Part shown: positions 7,666 through 15,088 of the stretch, one piece after another
How the letters are laid out: every line of letters starts with the position of its first letter
Position numbering within the stretch: the first letter of the stretch is position 1
Origin: a virus
Direction: 5' to 3' (one strand)
Virus record (IMG/VR): IMGVR_UViG_3300028133_000021
Location: 1-31,434 of that record
Length of the DNA stretch: 31,434 bases
The notes under the pieces: model-generated
The model's database searches: none
Told to the model about the DNA's origin: nothing
What the model saw: the letters and a program-made list of their open reading frames with translations, nothing else
Position numbers and translations under genes: made by a program

Positions 7666-9705
7666 ATGAAAACAGCAGTTAAAACAACAAACATTATCGC
7701 ATCCGACAACCTCGAAAGCTCAGTCATGGGCATGGATGCTCAGGGAATGGACATGGCAACATTCTTTTTCCGTGATAAGATATACAATAACAAAATCGAG
7801 GCAGTCGTGCGAGAGTATGTGTGCAATGCAATAGACGAACATAAAAAGTTTGGTATTGATAAGCCTGTTGATTACACCCTGACAGAAGATAATACTTTTA
7901 AGGTGCGTGATTATGCTGGTGGTCTATCAGAGGATGGTGTGCGTAAAATCTTTGGCATGTATTTCAGGTCAACCAAGTCAGGATCAAACGAATCAATCGG
8001 TGGTTTTGGAGTTGGCTCGAAAGCAGGTCACGCATATACTGATTCTTTTAATATCCTATCGCATCACGATGGTCAGGCTACTACTTACGTGTGTGCGTTG
8101 GGTGGTGGTGACAATGGTGTGCCAGTAGGTCATATCTATAAGATGGGTTCTGTTCCAACTAACGAGACTGGAGTAGAGATCAGCCTGACAGTTAAAGATG
8201 ATGATTGCAAGGAGTTCGGTCATGAAATGAAAATGTTTCACATGAAGTCACATGGCAATATCAGGCTATCCATTGGCAATAACGTATTCGAAAGAAACGA
8301 AATCGTTTGTCAGGTGGAGAAGGATGGTTTAATCATTCGGGTATGTGAGTCAATGGATCTAGAAGAGAACTTTCCTAATTTTGGTCGTGGGTTTAATAGG
8401 AACCATGCAGCAAGGACAAAGGTGATTCAACCTATCCACATCAAAATGGGTGACGTATCTTATGGTGATTTAAAAGATAAGACTGATAGTCTTAGTGATT
8501 TTATGGTCGCAGAGGGATACGTTGCGTCAATCGAATGTCCAATCGGATCTCTTAATATTCCTGTAAGCAGAGAGTCAATCAGTGATACCAAGCCTAACCA
8601 AAAGTATTTAGCTAAAGTGAGCGATGTCTTTCATGCTTTCCTGAAAGAGCAATTCAAAGATTACACCGAGATTTCCACGCCTGAATTACTTGCCAAGGTA
8701 TGTGATGGTGAGAAAGCCCAGAATGTGCGTAGTGTCTTAAAAACAAAGTTCTTTACTTGTGGTTGGAAAGATTTGCTTGGTGATAACTTAGGAGGCTTTG
8801 CACAGAATGTTTCTGTCCACTCACATCAGGAAGTCAAGAAGCTAAGTGAAGTAGAGCATCAGGATGGCAAACCTATCCTTGTAGAGACTGTCAATCAGAA
8901 GTCTGCTGACTATTGGATTGATAAGGTAAATAACTTCGCAGAAGCAAGTAAAAAGAAATACTTTGTTTTCAAGATTCCTAAGTGGCGTAAAAGTTTCTTT
9001 GAAGATGCTGCTTTCCGTGCCGAGATTGAGAAAGACTTTACTGTCATCGAAGCTAAGAAGCTACCATATCCAAAGAGTAAGTCTACTTCTAAGAAGTCAG
9101 ATAGTGCAAACGTGGTATGGAGTAGAGGATCTAATATCGGATTATTCGATGCACTCACCCTGCATAACAGGATAATGAAAGAGAATGACCACAAAGTGGT
9201 AGCAAGTATCAAGGATGCTCAAAAACAAATTAAAGCATTTAGAAAGGATCTTAGTTGCGTCAAGGTTCTAGGTATGATTACTATTGCAGCCAAGAAATCA
9301 GTTTATAGCACTTATAATAATTGTGTTTCTAGTTACTTCATCAATGCCAAGGCACTCAAAGAAGGAATGAAAGAATTAGGTTATTACTTTGAGGATGATC
9401 ATGATTGGGTGATGTTGTCTCAGAAGCTTCGTGCTACTGTTCAAGCTAAACATGACAATGATAGAATTTGCAAATGTATGGCTCATGATAATTCTGAATG
9501 CCTGAGTGATAAAACAAAGGATTTAATCATGCTTTCAGAGAGAAATAAAACTCGCTGGACTAAAGCAGTAGAGCAAGCTAAAAAGAGAAATACATTAAGC
9601 AAACTAATATTAGAGCAACTCAGTTCTAGTTGGTATTCACAATTTAAATATATGACCCGCAAAGAACTTCGCTATATCCTTACATCTCCAATCGAAACTA
9701 AGTAG
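7666..9705 (+). CDS. rIIA: RIIA-like GHKL ATPase
   Basis: A 679-residue protein with an N-terminal GHKL (Hsp90/MutL-type) ATPase domain and followed directly by an rIIB homologue, as in T4. The N box has Glu50, Asn54 and Asp57 (VVREYVCNAIDEH). The Mg/ATP motif is VRDYAGGLS (80-88). The glycine lid is IGGFGVGSKAGHAYTDSF (111-128). A transducer-like segment follows, then a basic C-terminal region. T4 rIIA is a membrane-associated protein linked to lysis inhibition and to exclusion by prophage-encoded Rex; its biochemical role is not settled. I moved the start from 7627 to 7666 because the promoter occupies the extension. Confidence 0.85.
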   Translation: MKTAVKTTNIIASDNLESSVMGMDAQGMDMATFFFRDKIYNNKIEAVVREYVCNAIDEHKKFGIDKPVDYTLTEDNTFKVRDYAGGLSEDGVRKIFGMYFRSTKSGSNESIGGFGVGSKAGHAYTDSFNILSHHDGQATTYVCALGGGDNGVPVGHIYKMGSVPTNETGVEISLTVKDDDCKEFGHEMKMFHMKSHGNIRLSIGNNVFERNEIVCQVEKDGLIIRVCESMDLEENFPNFGRGFNRNHAARTKVIQPIHIKMGDVSYGDLKDKTDSLSDFMVAEGYVASIECPIGSLNIPVSRESISDTKPNQKYLAKVSDVFHAFLKEQFKDYTEISTPELLAKVCDGEKAQNVRSVLKTKFFTCGWKDLLGDNLGGFAQNVSVHSHQEVKKLSEVEHQDGKPILVETVNQKSADYWIDKVNNFAEASKKKYFVFKIPKWRKSFFEDAAFRAEIEKDFTVIEAKKLPYPKSKSTSKKSDSANVVWSRGSNIGLFDALTLHNRIMKENDHKVVASIKDAQKQIKAFRKDLSCVKVLGMITIAAKKSVYSTYNNCVSSYFINAKALKEGMKELGYYFEDDHDWVMLSQKLRATVQAKHDNDRICKCMAHDNSECLSDKTKDLIMLSERNKTRWTKAVEQAKKRNTLSKLILEQLSSSWYSQFKYMTRKELRYILTSPIETK

Positions 9706-9734
9706 TTGACAAACCAACCTGAAAACAGTAAAAT
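9706..9734 (+). promoter_or_regulatory. sigma70-like promoter of rIIB
   Basis: Consensus TTGACA (9706-9711), a 17-nt spacer and TAAAAT (9729-9734), starting right after the rIIA stop. The ATG at 9744 is 9 nt after the -10, so the leader would be about 3 nt. Confidence 0.75.
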
Positions 9735-9743
9735 ACACGTATC

Positions 9744-10739
9744 ATGAATTACATCATAAACAGCACCGCAATCGTTTTCTTCTTTGACAATAAGCCTGTC
9801 AAGGTAGAGAAGACCGCACCAGAATACACACGCATCCTCGCAGCATTTGATTTGCCGTCAGGAGAACAGGAGGAGGTAATTAACGCTATCCTCAACGAGA
9901 AAACAGGAGAATATGAGAAGGATGGATTTACCATCTCGCCTGAGTCAGTATCTTACGATGGGGAAACCTTACCTGATGTCCTTGCTAATAAAGTCAGGAG
10001 CATCGCATCGGAGGGATTACCTGTCAAGCTATTCGCTAACTTTTGGGAGAACCTAAACAATAACCCTTCTGCCAGTTCAGTCAGGGAGCTATATGACTTC
10101 CTTGCATACAAAGAACTACCTATCACAGAAGATGGATTCTTTATTGCTTATAAGGGAGTAGCATCCGATGGTCTATCAGTCCACGGCAATACTAAAACTA
10201 AGGTATTGCAGGGCATTGTAGATGGCAATGGTAAAATCCAAAACAATGTTGGTGATACTATTGAAGTCAAGCGTTGGGATGTCGATGATAACCGAGACAA
10301 CGGATGCAGCTTTGGCTTGCACGTAGGCTCAATGAACTACGCCACCACATGGGGGCAGAAAACCTTAGTGGTCAAAATCAATCCAGCCGATGTCGTTAGT
10401 GTCCCAACTGATTGCGGATGCCAGAAATGCCGAGTATCTAAGTATGAGATCATTGACGCATACGAGAATGAGATTAAGAACGCCATTACAGATTCAGAGG
10501 GTAACCCAATGGAGTCAGTAGAGGCAGCCGAGTATGAGGATTTCCTACGTAGCATTGATCAGTTCTGTATTGAGAAAATGGATGAAGGTCTGCGCTACCT
10601 TAGAGTAAGGGCTATTCAGGAGATGGGAGACTTTGAAGAAAGACCTAGCCGAGTCAGGGTTCTAGATGGTCTAAGTGAGCTTGGATACTATTGGGATAAG
10701 GATTCTGATGGTGAGTTTGTAGTTGACCTGAACGACTAA
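9744..10739 (+). CDS. rIIB: RIIB-like protein
   Basis: A 331-residue protein matching RIIB-family proteins. The typical middle segment is present: FWENLNNNPSASSVRELYDF, then PITEDGFFIAYKGV, a GDTIEVKRWDVDDN-like strand, GSMNYATTW, and VVKINPADVVSVPTDCGCQKCRV near 215-238. It lies immediately after rIIA but has its own promoter and near-leaderless start. RIIB acts with RIIA in T4 lysis control and exclusion; the biochemical function is unknown. The CGCQKC cysteines could bind a metal. Confidence 0.85.
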   Translation: MNYIINSTAIVFFFDNKPVKVEKTAPEYTRILAAFDLPSGEQEEVINAILNEKTGEYEKDGFTISPESVSYDGETLPDVLANKVRSIASEGLPVKLFANFWENLNNNPSASSVRELYDFLAYKELPITEDGFFIAYKGVASDGLSVHGNTKTKVLQGIVDGNGKIQNNVGDTIEVKRWDVDDNRDNGCSFGLHVGSMNYATTWGQKTLVVKINPADVVSVPTDCGCQKCRVSKYEIIDAYENEIKNAITDSEGNPMESVEAAEYEDFLRSIDQFCIEKMDEGLRYLRVRAIQEMGDFEERPSRVRVLDGLSELGYYWDKDSDGEFVVDLND

Positions 10740-10772
10740 ATTTCGCACACTGTTTGTGCATCATGTGACATT

Positions 10773-10804
10773 CCCTGTTCGTCCTGTAGTGTGGACGAGC
10801 AGGG
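10773..10804 (+). promoter_or_regulatory. 12-bp intergenic hairpin after rIIB
   Basis: CCCTGTTCGTCC (10773-10784) pairs with GGACGAGCAGGG (10793-10804) over 12 bp with one G-T pair and an 8-nt loop. There is no T run, so it is not a standard terminator. It could be a protein-binding site, a processing site or a terminator of another type. A smaller hairpin (GCACA/TGTGC) precedes it near 10744-10758. Confidence 0.6.
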
Positions 10805-10829
10805 GATAACACAAACCAAACTAAATACA

Positions 10830-11048
10830 ATGGAAGAAACATACATAGTAGCATGGACAGTTCGACCTCATCGACTTAAAAGCGGTCACCAATCCAGTTT
10901 CCACCAAGATTATTGGGAGCGTTGCGAGACGTTAGAAGAAGCTCAAGAGTTATACAATAAAGTAATGGAAGAACTCGACCCGCTCAAGGAAGACCAAAAA
11001 ATATACACAGCATCAATAGCAAAAGAAATTCAATCAACAGAATCATGA
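10830..11048 (+). CDS. hypothetical small protein
   Basis: A 72-residue protein (MEETYIVAWTVRPHRLKSGHQ...) of unknown function. I chose the ATG at 10830 because the upstream GTG at 10791 lies inside a strong hairpin. It has a beta-strand-like N-terminus and a helical C-terminal half (TLEEAQELYNKVMEEL). It overlaps the next short gene in an ATGA. Confidence 0.65.
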   Translation: MEETYIVAWTVRPHRLKSGHQSSFHQDYWERCETLEEAQELYNKVMEELDPLKEDQKIYTASIAKEIQSTES

Positions 11049-11206
11049 TAGCGACAATTACAATAGACGCAAATAGCGAATCAGAACTAATCGAACGCCT
11101 CGATCAAATACGAAATGCAGTAAAGACAAATAGCATCGAGGACAATCAACTAATGGATGGTAGCTATCAGGTCGATACCGCAAATATAGAACTAGAACTG
11201 GTATAG
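11045..11206 (+). CDS. hypothetical small protein, 53 aa
   Basis: A short frame (MIATITIDANSESELIERLDQ...) with an ATGA overlap to the previous gene, ending 30 nt before a terminator. The beta-alpha start (ATITIDANSESELIERLDQI) looks like a genuine small fold. The function is unknown. Confidence 0.6.
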   Translation: MIATITIDANSESELIERLDQIRNAVKTNSIEDNQLMDGSYQVDTANIELELV

Positions 11207-11235
11207 CTGCAAATAGCAAATAGACAAATAGACAA

Positions 11236-11262
11236 ACTCAGGCTAATCACCTGGGTTTTTTT
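11236..11262 (+). terminator. rho-independent terminator
   Basis: ACTCAGG (11236-11242) pairs with CCTGGGT (11250-11256), 7 bp with one G-T, followed by a T run. It closes the plus-strand block; the minus-strand block converges on it. Just upstream are three to four tandem CAAATAG units (about 11209-11235). Confidence 0.75.
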
Positions 11263-11278
11263 GTTTTATTAAACAATC

Positions 11279-11355
11279 ATAAGTCACTTAGTATCAACGA
11301 GTTAGGAGCGAGCGGGGGGTACTCCGCCGTAAGTCGTTGAGTATCAATGAGTTAT
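11279..11355. repeat. 77-bp composite palindromic repeat, copy R1
   Basis: Two 27-nt imperfect palindromes (11279-11305 and 11329-11355) separated by a 23-nt GC-rich spacer. The left arm is GTAA(C/G)TCGTT(G/C)A, the centre is GTA, and the right arm is its near-complement ending GAGTTAC or GACTTAC. This copy lies between the plus-strand terminator and the tRNA. Confidence 0.85.
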
Positions 11356-11371
11356 GGCATGTTAGAGAAGG

Positions 11372-11444
11372 TAGGGGCGGAGGGACTTGAACCCTCGACC
11401 TGCCGATTATGAGTCGGATGCTCTAACCACTGAGCTACACCCCC
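11372..11444 (-). tRNA. tRNA with CAT anticodon (Met or Ile2)
   Basis: A 73-nt cloverleaf. The acceptor GGGGGTG pairs with CGCCCCT with two G-T pairs, the D arm is GCTC/GAGC, the anticodon loop is CTCATAA, the T arm is GAGGG TTCAAGT CCCTC, and the discriminator is A. CCA is not encoded (CCT follows). The first anticodon-stem pair is a T-C mismatch. The CAT anticodon means elongator Met, or Ile if C34 is converted to lysidine; it lacks the three G-C pairs of initiator tRNA. Confidence 0.9.
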
Positions 11445-11456
11445 TTCTGTTAGATG

Positions 11457-11666
11457 TTAGTAATCCTCTTCTTCTAAACGATCATCCTCACAGCACTCAC
11501 ATAAAAAACTGTTTTGATTTATTAGATCTTGGGTAGTGCCACTCATGAAGCGGACAATGTCGCCGTTGGGTGTGAAGTATCTTACCTTGTCGCTGTTAAC
11601 GTCTTCAACCGATGCCTTGTCATAGCACTCGCTGCATTTTACGTGCATTCCTATTACTTTAGTCAT
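11457..11666 (-). CDS. small zinc-binding-type protein
   Basis: A 69-residue protein with two cysteine pairs, CSEC (11-14) and CECC (56-59), enough for one zinc site. Between them is a beta-rich stretch (VRYFTPNGDIVRFMSG). The tail is acidic. The start is preceded by an A-rich leader (AACAAAATAAAACAAATG) shared almost exactly with the next gene upstream. The stop lies in a TAACATCTAACAG stretch. The function is unknown. Confidence 0.65.
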   Translation of the reverse strand: MTKVIGMHVKCSECYDKASVEDVNSDKVRYFTPNGDIVRFMSGTTQDLINQNSFLCECCEDDRLEEEDY

Positions 11667-11671
11667 TTGTT

Positions 11672-11875
11672 TTATTTTGTTATCTTCATCATATCAAGTG
11701 CCAGATTATCAATGTGCTGATACAACTCGTCACCATCACAGGACGAGAATGGTTCCCATGCGTTATCCTCTAAAAAAAGATTTTGTTTATTGTGATCCCA
11801 ATCAAAGAATTCCTCTGGTATTGGATCACATAGATAATGAGCAGATGATCTTATTATTGCTTGTTCTTTTGTCAT
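11672..11875 (-). CDS. hypothetical small acidic protein
   Basis: A 67-residue acidic protein (EEFFDWDHNKQNLFLEDNAWE) of unknown function in a run of small minus-strand genes. Its leader has the same AACAAAATAAAACAAATG sequence as the gene downstream, in place of a Shine-Dalgarno site. Confidence 0.6.
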   Translation of the reverse strand: MTKEQAIIRSSAHYLCDPIPEEFFDWDHNKQNLFLEDNAWEPFSSCDGDELYQHIDNLALDMMKITK

Positions 11876-11880
11876 TTGTT

Positions 11881-11982
11881 TTATTTTGTTAGGTTAGAAC
11901 ATTCTGGACATACGCCATCCTCGGATGCTCCGCAATTTTCAAAGCTGTCTCCCATATCGTAGTTACAATTTTCGCAATTCAT
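11881..11982 (-). CDS. 33-residue zinc-ribbon-like peptide
   Basis: The frame encodes 33 residues beginning MNCENCNYDMGDSFENCGAS, with C3/C6 and CPEC near 25-28. The two CxxC pairs make a minimal zinc knuckle. It fills the gap between two called genes, starts after CTAACAAAAC and ends in CTAACAAAATAA. It is short, so the call rests on the cysteine pattern and the tight packing. Confidence 0.55.
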   Translation of the reverse strand: MNCENCNYDMGDSFENCGASEDGVCPECSNLTK

Positions 11983-11993
11983 GTTTTGTTAGA

Positions 11994-12338
11994 TTAGAAC
12001 CATGCGGAGTAGTAAACCTTCTCACCCTTACTTAAGAGTTTACCAGCTTCTTTTATGAAGTCAAGTGTTTCTTGCTTTCTGTGTGGACATTTCCTTGAAT
12101 CGCCACCATAGAAGAAGCCGTGAGTCTCTGGTAGTTCGTCATTGGCAACAGCAGCCTCTAGCTGTTCGATGTCATGAGCGTTAAGCTCAAGCTCTGAACA
12201 GTTCCATTCTCCTGCGCCTCCTTTGTCTACCCATAGGTTCTGCATCCATCCATCAAGCGCATTGTGTTTGCGCCAGTCTTGAATCGTGTTGCATTCTCCG
12301 TCCTTATCTTTAGTGTATGCTTGCTGGTCTAATCCCAT
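11994..12338 (-). CDS. conserved phage protein of the MGLDQ type
   Basis: A 114-residue protein beginning MGLDQQAYTKDKDG, with WRKHNALDGWMQNLW at about 22-36 and GFFYGGDS near 74-81. This layout matches a small family of uncharacterised proteins common in marine and other phages. Its role is unknown. Confidence 0.65.
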   Translation of the reverse strand: MGLDQQAYTKDKDGECNTIQDWRKHNALDGWMQNLWVDKGGAGEWNCSELELNAHDIEQLEAAVANDELPETHGFFYGGDSRKCPHRKQETLDFIKEAGKLLSKGEKVYYSAWF

Positions 12339-12351
12339 TTTTTATTTTGTT

Positions 12352-12414
12352 CTATTTGTTTGTGTTTATTATTACTATCGCTAAGAAGATCATCAAAGCT
12401 ATTGATTCGATCAT
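12352..12414 (-). CDS. possible 20-residue membrane peptide
   Basis: The frame encodes MIESIALMIFLAIVIINTNK: nearly all hydrophobic, with an acidic start and a polar end, as in tiny single-span membrane peptides. It lies between the GP88-like gene and the MGLDQ gene. There is no ribosome site to support it, so it is tentative. Confidence 0.3.
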   Translation of the reverse strand: MIESIALMIFLAIVIINTNK

Positions 12415-12423
12415 GGCGGTATT

Positions 12424-13137
12424 TTAGCAGGAAACTGGCTCGATGACAAACCCCGATTTATCTTTTTTCGCAAGCCCCTTTTCAATGAGACCAACGACAA
12501 CGCCTTTCTTGTCCAGGAAACGCAAGTCACTCTCGTCTCCGTCTATTACTTCGTAGCCGTTCCATGTAGTAGGTAAGGAACCACGGAAAACGATTGCGAC
12601 GTTTCCACCTTGTGCTAGTATCATTGCAAGCTCAAGGTCTGAGCTTTCTTCACTGCGTGAAAGCGTTAGAGAATAGTTTTCTGGTAACTCACCCGCAAGG
12701 AACTGTTCCATGCGTTTTCTGCTCTTGGTATAGTCGTAAAAGATTTGATCTTTAAACCGATCAAAGACATTCAAGCCTCCAAAGTGTTTCATGTTTTCCC
12801 ACGGCAAGTCACTCGTTAGATTGAGACGGAAGCAAGATTGCATTTCCTTACGTGCGGCAGACTTAACAGCTTTTGTTATCTCGTCAGCAAGTTGAGTCAT
12901 GAAGTTTTCACGATCCTTAAAGATACGAATTGTTTTCTTTATTCTCGCGTCTTGAACATTCTTCATTGCTCCGCGTCCTGCAGTATTCAAACAAGCCATT
13001 GCACAGCCCTTGCTTGCCCACCTGCATACGTTGTAGCCGCTTACTTTACTTGGCGCAAGGTGAATGCCGAATGTTTTCCATCCTTTCTTTTCTCCCTTGG
13101 CAGTCTTACTATTTCCAGTGTTGAGTATCTTTTGCAT
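12424..13137 (-). CDS. GP88-like phage protein
   Basis: A 237-residue protein resembling the phage 'gene product 88' family known from mycobacteriophages. The opening runs through GIHLAPSKVSGYNVCRWASK and ends with GCAMACLNTAGRG. The conserved cysteines C38, C45 and C49 could hold a metal or Fe-S cluster. The middle carries RLNLTSDLPWEN and FYDYTKSRKR, also typical. The molecular function of the family is not known. It is transcribed from its own promoter with the ATG exactly 6 nt after the -10. Confidence 0.75.
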   Translation of the reverse strand: MQKILNTGNSKTAKGEKKGWKTFGIHLAPSKVSGYNVCRWASKGCAMACLNTAGRGAMKNVQDARIKKTIRIFKDRENFMTQLADEITKAVKSAARKEMQSCFRLNLTSDLPWENMKHFGGLNVFDRFKDQIFYDYTKSRKRMEQFLAGELPENYSLTLSRSEESSDLELAMILAQGGNVAIVFRGSLPTTWNGYEVIDGDESDLRFLDKKGVVVGLIEKGLAKKDKSGFVIEPVSC

Positions 13138-13143
13138 ATCAGT

Positions 13144-13172
13144 ATTTTATCAGTTTGGGTTAATTAAGTCAA
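13144..13172 (-). promoter_or_regulatory. sigma70-like promoter, leaderless
   Basis: Reading the minus strand: TTGACT (13172-13167), a 17-nt spacer, TAAAAT (13149-13144), then 6 nt to the ATG at 13137. Confidence 0.75.
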
Positions 13173-13181
13173 TGGTTATTT

Positions 13182-13496
13182 TTAGAGGTTAAAGCCTAGT
13201 GTGTCAAGAGCTGCGCTATGAGATACTTTGCCCTTACTTGAACCATCCAACTCTTGCCAGTTCTGAATCTTACCCTTAGCATCAGCAGGGAAAATGAATG
13301 TCTCAGAGCCTCCGTGGTCAAGTGCTAGATCAATAGAAGACACAACAACAAATTTTGTTTGGCGTTTTCTTTTAGTCTCTCCGCTTGTATCTATAAATCT
13401 AACGGGTGAAGATAGCTTGTAGAGTTTGGCATCCCCTCTGAAGTCTTCAGATACGTCTTTGATTAGCTCGGCAGTGTTTGGCTTTGTCCTTGTCAT
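13182..13496 (-). CDS. hypothetical conserved phage protein
   Basis: A 104-residue protein with a beta-rich middle (FVVVSSIDLALDHGGSETFIF) and a helical C-terminal end (SHSAALDTLGF). The pattern recalls small proteins found in many cyanophages and pelagic phages, without known function. It starts 6 nt after a TATAAT box. Confidence 0.6.
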   Translation of the reverse strand: MTRTKPNTAELIKDVSEDFRGDAKLYKLSSPVRFIDTSGETKRKRQTKFVVVSSIDLALDHGGSETFIFPADAKGKIQNWQELDGSSKGKVSHSAALDTLGFNL

Positions 13497-13502
13497 GGCT
13501 GC

Positions 13503-13530
13503 ATTATAGCAGAATGGCGAACCGTAGCAA
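13503..13530 (-). promoter_or_regulatory. sigma70-like promoter, leaderless
   Basis: TTGCTA (13530-13525), a 16-nt spacer, TATAAT (13508-13503), then 6 nt to the ATG at 13496. Confidence 0.8.
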
Positions 13531-13580
13531 GTGTTTTTTAATCTTTTTTAATTCTTTTTCTAACAACGTTTTTATCATGC

Positions 13581-13657
13581 GTAACTCGTTCATTATCAAT
13601 GACTTACGAGCGGGTGCCTCCCGCCGCGCCGTAACTCGTTGAGTATCAACGACTTAT
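13581..13657. repeat. 77-bp composite palindromic repeat, copy R2
   Basis: 27-nt palindromes at 13581-13607 and 13631-13657 with a 23-nt GC-rich spacer. It lies between the terminator at 13678 and the promoter at 13503. Confidence 0.85.
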
Positions 13658-13677
13658 GACTGTTAGATGCTGTTAGT

Positions 13678-13707
13678 AAAAAACCCCCGCCCTGTTAGGG
13701 GCGAGGG
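13678..13707 (-). terminator. rho-independent terminator with CTAACA loop
   Basis: On the minus strand, CCCTCGCCC and GGGCGGGGG form a 9-bp stem with one G-T pair, a loop of CTAACA and six T. It ends the DUF932 transcript. The loop is the same hexamer that is over-represented through this block. Confidence 0.85.
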
Positions 13708-13726
13708 CTGCGCTTCGCTGGAGTTG

Positions 13727-14494
13727 TTAGGCTGGCAGCACCAGACCAGTCTCGTTGTCGACTGTTAGGTTTGGCGAGTGACCTGCGACGCGGTCAAACA
13801 CGCTCTGCATATTCATAGTTCTGCTAGGCAACTTGGACATGTCGCTGCCCTTGAGGTGCTCAGTGCAAGCGTTGTAGAGGTTCCACAAGTGGTTGCCCTT
13901 GAACTCCGCGTGGCGAGGTGCTTCGAATTCTTTCGCGGTCTTGTAAACGTCACGGGCAGAGAATGCCTTAGCGTCTACAAGATCAATTAGGAGATCCGAT
14001 GCTTGCTCACGGTTGATCTCGGTCCGCTGGTAAGCGCCGATGCGTTCAGCCATGTCAGTCCAGTGAGACGTAACGCGAGACATGGCGGTAGACAGAACAC
14101 GCGGCAGATCTGTTAGAATGCGCGAGGTGTGACGACGGGCAAGCTTCACATCAGAAGAGAAGCAAAGATTATCACAGACAAGCATCTGGTTACCGATACA
14201 GATAGCAGAGGCAAATGCCTTGTCATGACTGTTACGGAGACCAAGGACAAGATTTCGATCATCGCCCTCGATGCCCTTACCAGTGATAGCAAAGCCGCCG
14301 AAGTAACGAAGGTCACCGCGTGACAAACCATGCTCTTCTTCAGTGATAGAAAAACCAGCACGGTCAAGAGCTTTGCGGGTATAGTCTACCAGCGTCGCGT
14401 GTGGGATTGGAGTGTGGGTATCAGTTCCTGCTGGCGTGTGGAGCTTAGCAAGATCAGTGGCTTCGATTGGGCTTTTGGACATTATTAGTGACAT
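13727..14494 (-). CDS. DUF932 family phage/plasmid protein
   Basis: A 255-residue protein matching the DUF932 family of phage, plasmid and mobile-element proteins. The hallmark is LVLGLRNSHDKAFASAICIG followed by MLVCDNLCF at about 106-113. Helical segments follow (RVLSTAMSRVTSHWTDMAER). The molecular function is unknown. Unlike its neighbours, it has a 47-nt leader behind a TATAAT promoter. An in-frame ATG four codons downstream (MSKSP) is an alternative start. It looks markedly more GC-rich than the plus-strand genes. Confidence 0.8.
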   Translation of the reverse strand: MSLIMSKSPIEATDLAKLHTPAGTDTHTPIPHATLVDYTRKALDRAGFSITEEEHGLSRGDLRYFGGFAITGKGIEGDDRNLVLGLRNSHDKAFASAICIGNQMLVCDNLCFSSDVKLARRHTSRILTDLPRVLSTAMSRVTSHWTDMAERIGAYQRTEINREQASDLLIDLVDAKAFSARDVYKTAKEFEAPRHAEFKGNHLWNLYNACTEHLKGSDMSKLPSRTMNMQSVFDRVAGHSPNLTVDNETGLVLPA

Positions 14495-14547
14495 AGTATT
14501 ATTTTTTTCTAGTTTGGATTAAGTGCGCCTTTCGTGACTGCAAAGAC

Positions 14548-14576
14548 ATTATAGCCTAAAAGTTTCTATTGGACAA
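14548..14576 (-). promoter_or_regulatory. sigma70-like promoter of the DUF932 gene
   Basis: TTGTCC (14576-14571), a 17-nt spacer and TATAAT (14553-14548). The expected start near 14541 gives a leader of about 47 nt, an exception to the leaderless pattern here. Confidence 0.7.
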
Positions 14577-14610
14577 GCACTTTCGTCATAAAAAACGATT
14601 TATTTTCACA

Positions 14611-14630
14611 TGTTCCACGGAATGTTCCAC
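14611..14630. repeat. paired TGTTCCAC repeat, copy I1
   Basis: TGTTCCAC at 14611-14618 and 14623-14630 (12-bp period), upstream of the DUF932 promoter. Each octamer equals a half-site of the bacterial parS sequence, but here the two are in direct orientation. Confidence 0.8.
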
Positions 14631-14662
14631 GCAGCTGGGATTTAGAAAACGCCAAATAGACT
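14623..14662. repeat. 40-bp intergenic direct repeat, copy A
   Basis: About 40 bp from the second TGTTCCAC through CAGCTGGGATTTAGAAAACG to CCAAATAGACT. It recurs at 16183-16222 with one difference. Both copies lie between a TGTTCCAC pair and a palindromic repeat, so a whole intergenic unit was duplicated. Confidence 0.85.
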
Positions 14663-14687
14663 GTTAGACGTTTCTGTTATTACAAGC

Positions 14688-14801
14688 CATTAAGTGTCAA
14701 TGAGTTACGTTTCTGTTAGGGTACGTAAGTCACTCAGTATCAACGACTTACGGCGGGGCGGGGGGCCACAGCTCCTAACTCGTTCAGTATCAATGAGTTA
14801 T
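14688..14801. repeat. palindromic repeat cluster, copy R3
   Basis: A partial unit (14688-14708) is followed by the 77-bp composite 14725-14801 (palindromes 14725-14751 and 14775-14801, spacer 23 nt). The last palindrome contains the stop codon of the 53-residue gene on the minus strand. Confidence 0.8.
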
Positions 14802-14959
14802 GTAGTGGTTGAGCGATCATCTATACGATCCTGTCGACCTTGAGAAAACCAAGCGTCCCATTGAACCTTCTGCTCTTCTGTTAGAACACAAAGACAAGGC
14901 ACGGTGATTCCATGCCAACCGCAATCATAAGATATATCTATAACTTCGTCGTCACTCAT
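14798..14959 (-). CDS. hypothetical protein, paralog of the gene at 16332
   Basis: A 53-residue protein (MSDDEVIDISYDCGWHGITV...). The core YDCGWHG-x-T-x-PCL-x-x-LTEEQK-x-x-WD-x-WF aligns with YDCGFYR-x-T-x-PCL-x-x-LTDDQK-x-x-WD-x-WF of the gene at 16332. The conservation of two Cys and three Trp or aromatic positions shows both are real. The function is unknown. The stop codon TAA is provided by a palindromic repeat. Confidence 0.65.
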   Translation of the reverse strand: MSDDEVIDISYDCGWHGITVPCLCVLTEEQKVQWDAWFSQGRQDRIDDRSTTT

Positions 14960-14964
14960 AATTG

Positions 14965-15087
14965 TTAATCGTATTTATTATCTTCACAGATAGCCTTAGC
15001 CATTGCCAGGAAAGACATTACCACTAAAGTTGTTAGAGTGGTGAATAATGTTAGAAAAGCCAACGCGTGAATTATTGTATGAATCAT
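14965..15087 (-). CDS. small membrane protein, 40 aa
   Basis: The frame MIHTIIHALAFLTLFTTLTT continues LVVMSFLAMAK, one strongly hydrophobic span of about 28 residues, then a charged tail (EDNKYD). It starts 1 nt after the stop of the next upstream gene, within CTAACATG. The tight stop-start packing supports it. A holin-like role is possible but unproven. Confidence 0.5.
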   Translation of the reverse strand: MIHTIIHALAFLTLFTTLTTLVVMSFLAMAKAICEDNKYD

Positions 15088-15088
15088 G

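Noticed and set aside
12838-13167. Plus-strand frames in the 11.5-20 kb block (for example 109 codons here)
   Set aside because: They lie opposite minus-strand genes with recognisable proteins and have no promoter or family likeness.
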